From Pseudaeromonas aegiceratis (GTDB lineage: Bacteria > Pseudomonadota > Gammaproteobacteria > Enterobacterales > Aeromonadaceae): DNA of 64,000 nt. The notes beneath the pieces were generated by a model. The model was not told the origin of the DNA. It saw nothing but the letters and a program-made list of their open reading frames with translations, and searched no databases. Below are positions 57,977 through 64,000 of this stretch, piece after piece (position 1 is the first letter of the stretch; the number at the start of each line of letters is the position of its first letter). The position numbers and the translations under genes are program-made. The stretch spans positions 2,914,001 to 2,978,000 of the forward strand of contig NZ_CP158016.1 in NCBI RefSeq assembly GCF_046254905.1. The letters are read 5' to 3'.

Positions 57977-58558
57977 TCAATGCCGGAAGATCAGGTAAGC
58001 CACGACCGCCAGGGCCACGGTGAGCCAGCCGATGAGATCGATGTACTGACGCAGCTTCTGCTCCATGCGGGCGCCGCCCCATTTCATCAAGCCGGCTACC
58101 AGGAAGAAACGGGCGCTGCGGGAGATGACCGAGGCCAGCATGAAGGGCAGCAAGGCCATGTGCAGCATGCCGGCCGTCACGGTAAACAGCTTGTAGGGAA
58201 TGGGCGAGAAACCCGCCAGGAAGACGATCCAGACGTCCCAGCGCTCGAACCACTGCTGAATGAGTTCAAACTTATCCTGGTAGCCGAAGGCCTGGATCAT
58301 GGGCTGCACCGCCACATCAAACAGCCAGTAGCCCAGCAGATACCCCACGAAACCGCCCACGGTGGAGGCCAGGGAGGCCAGCAAGGCAAAGTGCCAGGCC
58401 TTGGTGGGCTTGGCCAGCGCCATGGGCGCCAACATGACATCCGGTGGTATGGGCCAGAAGACCGCCTCGGCAAAGCTGTTGGCCATCAGGTAGTATGGGG
58501 CATGCCGGTGTGCCGACCAGCCCATCACCTTGTCATAGAGCGCGGAAAAAAGTTTCAC
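57977..58558 (-). CDS. yqaA: YqaA family (DedA-like) membrane protein
   Basis: 193 residues with about four membrane segments; FAEAVFWPIPPDVMLAPMALAKP, GGFVGYLLGYWLF and FLAGFSPIPYKLFTVTAGML are the SNARE-associated/DedA pattern of YqaA. It lies between pcm (4-bp overlap) and nlpD, a usual place for it. Confidence 0.9.
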   Translation of the reverse strand: MKLFSALYDKVMGWSAHRHAPYYLMANSFAEAVFWPIPPDVMLAPMALAKPTKAWHFALLASLASTVGGFVGYLLGYWLFDVAVQPMIQAFGYQDKFELIQQWFERWDVWIVFLAGFSPIPYKLFTVTAGMLHMALLPFMLASVISRSARFFLVAGLMKWGGARMEQKLRQYIDLIGWLTVALAVVAYLIFRH

Positions 58559-59181
58559 TGTAACTCTCCCTGTATCAGGGGTACGAAACGTACCGCCTCA
58601 AAGGTTTCCACCTGTATCTTGCCATCCCGTTTATCCAGCACCTGCAGGGTCTGGGTCCCGCTCCCCACCGGCAGGACCATGCGCCCACCGTCCTTGAGCT
58701 GATGCAGCAGCGCCTCGGGCACCTGCTCGGGGGCGGCGGTGACGATGATAGCATCAAACGGCGCCTTACTTGCCCAACCTTGCCAGCCATCGCCATGCCG
58801 GGTCGAAACATTGTGCAGATCCAGCCGCTGTAGCCGGCGCCGGGCCTGATACTGCAGCGACTTGATGCGCTCCACGGTGAACACATGCTCCACCAGCTGT
58901 GCCAGGATGGCGGTCTGATAGCCGGAGCCGGTACCGATCTCCAGCACCCGCTGGGGCGAGCGAGCCAGCAGCAGCTCGGTCATGCGCGCCACTATGTAGG
59001 GCTGGGAGATGGTCTGCCCCTGGCCGATGGGCAGGGCCGTGTTCTCCCAGGCCTGATGGGCAAAGGCCTCATCGACAAATTGCTCCCGTGGGGTGGCCGA
59101 CAGCACGCTGAGCACGCGACTGTCCCGAATGCCTTGCGCGATCAGCTGATTGAGCAGAGGTTGAGCAACTATGTTTCGCAT
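58555..59181 (-). CDS. pcm: Protein-L-isoaspartate O-methyltransferase
   Basis: 208 residues. SATPREQFVDEAFAHQAWENTALPIGQGQTISQPYIVARM and the SAM site VLEIGTGSGYQTAILAQLV are diagnostic. It repairs isoaspartyl residues. It lies three bases after surE. Confidence 0.96.
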   Translation of the reverse strand: MRNIVAQPLLNQLIAQGIRDSRVLSVLSATPREQFVDEAFAHQAWENTALPIGQGQTISQPYIVARMTELLLARSPQRVLEIGTGSGYQTAILAQLVEHVFTVERIKSLQYQARRRLQRLDLHNVSTRHGDGWQGWASKAPFDAIIVTAAPEQVPEALLHQLKDGGRMVLPVGSGTQTLQVLDKRDGKIQVETFEAVRFVPLIQGELQ

Positions 59182-59184
59182 GGC

Positions 59185-59925
59185 CTACCCCATCTGCTCC
59201 ACCCAGCGGCCGAGTTCCGGCAGATTGGCATAGGCGGTCATGTCCACATGGAGCGGTGTGATGGAGACATAGCCCGCCTCGATGGCGGCAAAATCGGTGC
59301 CCTCACCGGCATCCTGCATGGGACCGGGGGGGCCAATCCAATAGATGGGCTTGCCCCGGGGATCCCGCTGACTGATGACGGCCTCGGCACGATGACGGTT
59401 GCCCAGCCGGGTGACCCGGATGCCCTTGATCTGCGCAAGTGGCAGATCCGGTACATTGACGTTGAGGATCTGATCCGACGGCAGGGGACTGGACTGCAAC
59501 CGGGACAGCAGCAGGGCGGCATAGTGGGCGGCGCTAGTGAAGTGGGTCTCCCCCACCAGGGAGACCGCCATGGCCGGCAAGCCAAGGTGGCGACCTTCGG
59601 TGGCGGCGGCGACGGTCCCCGAGTAGATGACATCATCCCCCAGGTTGGCGCCGTGATTGATCCCCGCCACCACGATATCGGCATCCGGGACCAGCTCGTT
59701 CACCGCCAGGTGAACGCAATCGGTCGGCGTGCCGCGCACCGAATAGAAGCCGTTGGGCAACTGCTCCAGCCGCAGCGGGGTCTCCAGGGTCAGGGAGTGA
59801 CTGGCGCCGCTGCGATTGCGATCCGGCGCCACCAGGATCACCTGCCCCAGGGCCGACAGCGCCTCATGCAGACAGCGGATCCCCAGGGCATTCACCCCAT
59901 CATCGTTACTCAGCAGTATCTTCAT
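59185..59925 (-). CDS. surE: 5'/3'-nucleotidase SurE
   Basis: 246 residues from the ATG at 59925 (MKILLSNDDGVNALGIRCLHEAL). The metal-binding DD and the SGTVAAATEGRHLGLPAMAVS and NVNVPDL stretches are typical. Its start lies within the last 20 bases of truD, so the genes overlap. Confidence 0.96.
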   Translation of the reverse strand: MKILLSNDDGVNALGIRCLHEALSALGQVILVAPDRNRSGASHSLTLETPLRLEQLPNGFYSVRGTPTDCVHLAVNELVPDADIVVAGINHGANLGDDVIYSGTVAAATEGRHLGLPAMAVSLVGETHFTSAAHYAALLLSRLQSSPLPSDQILNVNVPDLPLAQIKGIRVTRLGNRHRAEAVISQRDPRGKPIYWIGPPGPMQDAGEGTDFAAIEAGYVSITPLHVDMTAYANLPELGRWVEQMG

Positions 59926-60946
59926 CTTGCTCTGCCTGTACCTGTACCAGTTCACGCACCAGGCTAGTGGCATAGGTGCCCGCCGGCAGCCAGAAGTTCA
60001 GCTGCAAGCCCTCGGGCAACCACTGCCACTGCAATCCCTTGGGTTGCAGCAGGAGGGCCCGGCGCTCCTGCTTGAGACCCGCGGCCTCCAGCCCCGCCTG
60101 CCAGCTCGCCTGTCCATCCAGGGCCTGGGTCTCAAAGGCCAACGCCTCCGCCAGTGCCGGACTGCGCCCTCGGCCCCACAGGGGCGCGCTCAGCTGCAGA
60201 TCGCCTTGTGCCAACCGCTCGGCCAGGGCCGCGCTGGCTTCCTCTTCGGCGAAGAAGGAGTGGCTCCCCGCCAGCATCAGGCAATCGCCGGGCAGCAGGC
60301 GCTGGGCCAGGCCGGCTTCCAGCCGGGCGCTGACCACCAGGTTGAACAGGTAGCTGCGGGCGGCGGACAAGAAGAGTGAGCGCTTGTCCCTATCCTTGAT
60401 GCGCCGCCCCTCAAACATGGACTGGGCCCCCTCCAGGTTGTTGCCCTGGCGGCCGAAACGCTGGGAGCCGAAATAGTTGGGCACCCCCTGGGCGGCGATG
60501 GCCTGCAGCCGCGCTTCCAGGGCATCGCTGGTATTCAGATCCCGCAGCAACAGCTGGAAGTGATTGCCCTTCAGCGCCCCCACCCGCATCTTGCGGGAGT
60601 GGCGGGCCTGGGTGAGGATCTGGATCTGCTCATTCTCGATGACCGACAGATCCGGATCCGGCTTGCCCGGCAGATGGATGCCAAACCACTGCTCGGTGAC
60701 CGCGTGGCGATCCTTAAGTCCGGCCCAGGTGATGGCGTTACGGGGTACATCCGCCGCCTGGGCCAGCAGCTTGGCCACCCAGGCGGTGTTTTCTCCGGTC
60801 TTGCGGATCCGCACCATCAGGTGCTCGCCGGTGCCATCGGGCTCAAAACCCAGATCCTCAACTACCTGGAAATCCGCCGGTTCGGCCTTGAGGCGAGCGG
60901 TCTGCGTCGGTTGGCCATGCAGATAGTGCCACTTTGGAATCATCAT
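59906..60946 (-). CDS. truD: tRNA pseudouridine(13) synthase TruD
   Basis: 346 residues. The catalytic Asp is in TWAGLKDRHAVTEQW (about 73-87); ALKGNHFQLLLRDL, GVPNYFGSQRFGRQGNN and FWLPAGTYATSLVRELV are family signatures. It overlaps ispF by four bases and surE by 20. Confidence 0.95.
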   Translation of the reverse strand: MMIPKWHYLHGQPTQTARLKAEPADFQVVEDLGFEPDGTGEHLMVRIRKTGENTAWVAKLLAQAADVPRNAITWAGLKDRHAVTEQWFGIHLPGKPDPDLSVIENEQIQILTQARHSRKMRVGALKGNHFQLLLRDLNTSDALEARLQAIAAQGVPNYFGSQRFGRQGNNLEGAQSMFEGRRIKDRDKRSLFLSAARSYLFNLVVSARLEAGLAQRLLPGDCLMLAGSHSFFAEEEASAALAERLAQGDLQLSAPLWGRGRSPALAEALAFETQALDGQASWQAGLEAAGLKQERRALLLQPKGLQWQWLPEGLQLNFWLPAGTYATSLVRELVQVQAEQDEDTAE

Positions 60947-61419
60947 GCTTTCACCACCAGCACCACGGCTGCTACGGCGATACCTTCCTTGCGGCCGGTG
61001 AAACCCAGTCCCTCAGAGGTGGTCGCCTTGACGTTGATCTGCGACAGGTCGGCCTGCAGATCCTCGGCCATCAGGGCCCGCATGGCATCGATGTGCGGCG
61101 CCATCTTGGGGGCCTGGGCTATGATGGTCACATCCAGATTGCCCAGCACATAGCCGGCCGCCCGCACCTTGGCATAGACGTCCCGCAACAGGATGCGACT
61201 GTCGATACCGGCGAAGGCCGCATCGCTATCGGGAAAATGCCGGCCGATATCGCCGGCGGCGATGGCCCCCAGCAGGGCATCGCTCAGGGCATGCAGCACC
61301 ACATCCCCATCGGAGTGGGCCAGCAGCCCCTGCTCATAGGGCACCTTGACGCCCCCCAGGGTGCAGGGCCCCTCGCCACCAAATTTATGTACATCAAAAC
61401 CATGGCCGATGCGGATCAT
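60943..61419 (-). CDS. ispF: 2-C-methyl-D-erythritol 2,4-cyclodiphosphate synthase
   Basis: 158 residues from the ATG at 61419 (MIRIGHGFDVHKFG) with the zinc ligands in GFDVH, LLAHSDGDVVLHALSDALLGA and FPDSD. The start overlaps the ispD stop by four bases. MEP pathway of isoprenoid synthesis. Confidence 0.96.
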   Translation of the reverse strand: MIRIGHGFDVHKFGGEGPCTLGGVKVPYEQGLLAHSDGDVVLHALSDALLGAIAAGDIGRHFPDSDAAFAGIDSRILLRDVYAKVRAAGYVLGNLDVTIIAQAPKMAPHIDAMRALMAEDLQADLSQINVKATTSEGLGFTGRKEGIAVAAVVLVVKA

Positions 61420-62096
61420 GCCTGCTGCTCCTGTTGAGATAAGAAAAGTGCCGCCAGGGCGATGTCTTCGGGACGGGTCACCTTGATGTTGTCCGCCCGC
61501 CCCTCCACCATCAGCGGGCGTTTGCCGACCCGCTCCATGGCGGAAGCATCGTCCGTGATGGTGGCGCCGGCATGCAGACCCGCCAGCAAGGCCTGGCGCA
61601 ACTCGGCGGTGCGAAACATCTGGGGGGTCAGGGCGTGCCACAGATCGTCGCGTTCCACCGTTGCCACTATGTGGCCGTCGGCATCGGCACGCTTCATGGT
61701 GTCCCGCACCCGGCTGCCCAGGATGGCGCCATCCCCCGTCAGGGCGGCCCGGATCAGCTTGTCCATGTCCCCATGGGTCAGGCAGGGACGCGCCGCGTCA
61801 TGCACCAGCACCCATTCGGTCTCCACCCAGGCCAGGCCATTCATCACAGAGCCGGCCCGCTCGTCGGCCCCCAGCGTGGTACGCAGGCGCGGGTGGGACG
61901 CCACCGGCAGGGTGGCGAAGAAATCATCGGCGGGATTGAGCGCCACCACCACCCGTTCGATCCGCGGGTGATTGAGCAGTCGCTCCAGGGTATGTTCGAT
62001 GAGAAATTTGCCTGCCAGGGGCAGGTATTGCTTGGGACAGTCGGCGCCCATGCGCCGACCCACGCCGGCGGCGGGCACCACCACGGTAAAGGTCAT
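61416..62096 (-). CDS. ispD: 2-C-methyl-D-erythritol 4-phosphate cytidylyltransferase
   Basis: 226 residues. VVPAAGVGRRMGADCPKQYLPLAGKFLIEHTLE is the nucleotide-binding start; VLVHDAARPCLT and ITDDASAMERVG complete the active site. It lies four bases after ftsB. Confidence 0.95.
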   Translation of the reverse strand: MTFTVVVPAAGVGRRMGADCPKQYLPLAGKFLIEHTLERLLNHPRIERVVVALNPADDFFATLPVASHPRLRTTLGADERAGSVMNGLAWVETEWVLVHDAARPCLTHGDMDKLIRAALTGDGAILGSRVRDTMKRADADGHIVATVERDDLWHALTPQMFRTAELRQALLAGLHAGATITDDASAMERVGKRPLMVEGRADNIKVTRPEDIALAALFLSQQEQQA

Positions 62097-62100
62097 GCTG

Positions 62101-62409
62101 TCAGTTCCCCTTGGCTGCCGGAGTCGCCCCGCGGGCCTCCTTCGGCAACACGCGATAGAAGGTCTCGTCGGGCTTGATATAGCCCAGATCGTTGCGCGCC
62201 AACTCCTCGATCACCTCCAGGCCGCTCTTGAGGTCATCGATCTCCTTGTACAGGAGTTGATTGCGCTCCTTGAGCTGCTGGTTGTCGGCCTGTTGTCGCG
62301 CCACGGCCTCGGAACGCTGGCGATATTCCACCAGGCCGTTCTTGCCGAACCAGAGCTGGTGCTGCAACCAGGCCAAAACGATGATCAAGATGAGGGTGTA
62401 TAACCGCAT
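62101..62409 (-). CDS. ftsB: Cell division protein FtsB
   Basis: 102 residues: a membrane helix (LYTLILIIVLAWLQHQLWFG), a coiled coil (VARQQADNQQLKERNQLLYKEIDDL) and the conserved ELARNDLGYIKPDETFYRV. GGAGG precedes the ATG. It forms the FtsQLB complex. Usual position between eno and ispD. Confidence 0.95.
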   Translation of the reverse strand: MRLYTLILIIVLAWLQHQLWFGKNGLVEYRQRSEAVARQQADNQQLKERNQLLYKEIDDLKSGLEVIEELARNDLGYIKPDETFYRVLPKEARGATPAAKGN

Positions 62410-62457
62410 GGTGACGCCTCCTGCGCGGCATAGTTTCCCATATTACCAGCCAAAAGA

Positions 62458-62482
62458 AAGCCCCGCCTGATAGGCGGGGCTT
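62458..62482 (-). terminator. eno terminator
   Basis: AAGCCCCGCCT/AGGCGGGGCTT perfect 11-bp stem with GAT loop; the minus strand continues TTCTTTT. It lies 28 bases past the eno stop. Confidence 0.88.
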
Positions 62483-62509
62483 GCATTGACCAATTAAGCG
62501 GCAAGCGGA

Positions 62510-63811
62510 TTAGGCTTGACCCTTAACTTCCTTCAGACCGTTGAAGGGAGCCTTTTCGCCCAGGGCTTCTTCGATACGGATCAGCTGGTTGTACTTGGCG
62601 ATACGGTCGGAACGGCTCATGGAACCGGTCTTGATCTGGCCAGCAGCGGTACCCACGGCCAGGTCGGCGATGGTAGCGTCTTCGGTTTCACCGGAACGGT
62701 GGGAGATAACGGCGGTGTAGCCGGCATCCTTGGCCATCTTGATGGCGTCCAGGGTTTCGGACAGAGAACCGATCTGGTTGAACTTGATCAGGATGGAGTT
62801 AACGATGCCTTCCTTGATGCCGCGAGCCAGGATCTTGGTGTTGGTTACGAACAGGTCGTCACCTACCAGTTGGATCTTGTCGCCCAGCACCTTGGTCTGG
62901 TAGGCGAAGCCTTCCCAGTCGGATTCGTCCTGACCGTCTTCGATGGAAACGATCGGGTACTTGGTGGTCAGGTCAGCCAGGTAATCGGTGAACTCTTGCT
63001 TGGTGAAGGTCTTGCCTTCGCCCTTCAGCTCGTAGTTGCCGGTATCCTTGTTGTAGAACTCGGAAGAGGCACAGTCCATGGCCAGGGTCACGTCCTTGCC
63101 CAGCACGTAGCCAGCAGCGGCAACGGCTTCGGCGATGACTTCCAGGGCTTCGGCGTTGGACTTCAGGTTAGGAGCGAAACCACCTTCGTCACCAACGGCG
63201 GTAGCGTAGCCCTTGGACTTCAGCACCTTGGCCAGGTTGTGGAAGACTTCGGCGCCAATGCGGATGGCTTCCTTCAGGGTCTTGGCACCAACCGGTTGGA
63301 TCATGAATTCTTGGATGTCGACGTTGTTGTCGGCGTGCTCACCACCGTTGATGATGTTCATCATGGGCAGCGGCATGGAGTAGACACCCGGGGTACCGTT
63401 CAGCTCGGAGATCCAAGCGTACAGCGGCAGGCCCTTGGCAGCAGCGGCAGCCTTGGCGTTGGCCAGAGACACGGCCAGGATGGCGTTGGCACCGAAGTTG
63501 CTCTTGTTCTCGGTAGCGTCCAGGTCGATCATGATCTGGTCGATGCCGCGTTGGTCGGCAGCGTCCTTACCTACCAGGGCAGCGGCGATGGGGCCGTTAA
63601 CGGCGCCAACAGCCTTCAGCACGCCCTTGCCCAGGAAGCGGGACTTGTCGCCGTCACGCAGTTCCAGGGCTTCGCGGGAACCGGTAGAAGCGCCAGACGG
63701 AGCAGCGGCCATACCAACAAAACCACCTTCCAGGTGAACTTCGGCTTCAACGGTGGGGTTACCGCGGGAGTCGATGATTTCACGGCCGATCACTTTGACG
63801 ATCTTGGACAT
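62510..63811 (-). CDS. eno: Enolase
   Basis: 433 residues from the ATG at 63811 (MSKIVKVIGREIIDSRGNPTVEAEVHLEGG), with GAGGA upstream. FMIQPVGA, the metal ligands in AMDCASSEFY, SIEDGQDESDW and VGDDLFVTN, and the catalytic Lys region SILIKFNQIGSLSETL with SHRSGETED are all present. Codon use is strongly biased, as in highly expressed genes. Confidence 0.98.
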   Translation of the reverse strand: MSKIVKVIGREIIDSRGNPTVEAEVHLEGGFVGMAAAPSGASTGSREALELRDGDKSRFLGKGVLKAVGAVNGPIAAALVGKDAADQRGIDQIMIDLDATENKSNFGANAILAVSLANAKAAAAAKGLPLYAWISELNGTPGVYSMPLPMMNIINGGEHADNNVDIQEFMIQPVGAKTLKEAIRIGAEVFHNLAKVLKSKGYATAVGDEGGFAPNLKSNAEALEVIAEAVAAAGYVLGKDVTLAMDCASSEFYNKDTGNYELKGEGKTFTKQEFTDYLADLTTKYPIVSIEDGQDESDWEGFAYQTKVLGDKIQLVGDDLFVTNTKILARGIKEGIVNSILIKFNQIGSLSETLDAIKMAKDAGYTAVISHRSGETEDATIADLAVGTAAGQIKTGSMSRSDRIAKYNQLIRIEEALGEKAPFNGLKEVKGQA

Positions 63812-63853
63812 ATCACAATCCTCGTTGATGAAATAAAACAACTAAAAGTTGCA

Positions 63854-63888
63854 TAAAAAAACGGTTGCGAAACTATGCCCACAACCGT
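63854..63888 (-). terminator. Candidate terminator after pyrG
   Basis: ACGGTTG (63861-63867) pairs with CAACCGT (63882-63888) around a 14-base loop; on the minus strand TTTTTTT follows. The eno promoter would then lie in or after this hairpin. Confidence 0.6.
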
Positions 63889-63901
63889 GGATTTTGTCGA
63901 A

Positions 63902-64000
63902 TTAATTTAACTGACGCTTCTGGAACTCACCGGCTGCCCGGACAAAGCCTTCGAACAGCGGATGGCCGTCCCGCGGGGTGGAGGTGAATTCCGGGTGGAA
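63902..64000 (-). CDS. pyrG: CTP synthase, C-terminal end (cut by window edge)
   Basis: The minus strand from 64000 reads FHPEFTSTPRDGHPLFEGF and ends FQKRQLN before a TAA at 63902-63904. This is the last 32 residues of PyrG; the His and Glu of FHPE belong to the glutaminase catalytic triad. pyrG-eno order is conserved in gammaproteobacteria. Confidence 0.93.
   Translation of the reverse strand, partial: FHPEFTSTPRDGHPLFEGFVRAAGEFQKRQLN

Overview
The window comes from a GC-rich gammaproteobacterium. Gene order in the right half (recX-recA, cinA, mutS, rpoS-nlpD-yqaA-pcm-surE-truD-ispF-ispD-ftsB-eno-pyrG, and alaS-lysC-csrA-tRNA-Ser-4x tRNA-Arg) together with oadGAB, dnaB-alr and a large set of c-di-GMP proteins fits an Aeromonadales member (Oceanimonas/Zobellella/Oceanisphaera-like). 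That placement rests on synteny and protein character only; I could not search a database.

Layout. 1-13.9 kb is a defence-type genomic island. It holds the C-terminus of a type I restriction HsdR, then an AT-rich four-gene operon (AAA+ ATPase, unknown helical protein, ZorA/MotA-like channel, ZorB/MotB-like OmpA protein) closed by a strong terminator. After it come several small unknown genes, a DUF4258-like pair divergent from a BrxR/CapW-type WYL regulator, and a four-gene operon around an ADP-ribosylglycohydrolase and a PPP-type phosphatase. A decayed second copy of the WYL regulator and a P4-type integrase end the island, with integrase-proximal repeats and a 99-bp inverted-repeat element just beyond. 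14-20 kb is a second accessory stretch: apbE plus a three-domain flavoprotein resembling NADH-dependent acrylate reductase, an acuI remnant that has lost its nucleotide-binding domain, an AcuR-like TetR regulator and an IS3-type transposase fragment.

20.2-32.4 kb is a signalling block: a membrane HD-GYP protein, a large hybrid histidine kinase, an HD-GYP response regulator, a hemerythrin protein with a degenerate GGDEF domain, and a GGDEF-EAL protein. From 32.4 kb on the genome is core: dusA, pstSCAB with a Pho box, cheX, yjbQ-alr-dnaB, a Tim44-like protein, the sodium-pumping oxaloacetate decarboxylase, the tRNA cluster, csrA, lysC, alaS, the SOS genes recA/recX with a LexA box, pncC/cinA, mutS, the rpoS region, the MEP-pathway genes ispD/ispF, ftsB, eno and the 3' end of pyrG.

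The best candidate for an undescribed system is the 525-5133 operon: a proton-channel pair of Zorya type with neither ZorC/ZorD nor ZorE nearby, but instead an AAA+ ATPase and a helical protein of unknown fold. The ADP-ribosylglycohydrolase/phosphatase operon at 8231-11694 is a second, weaker candidate.
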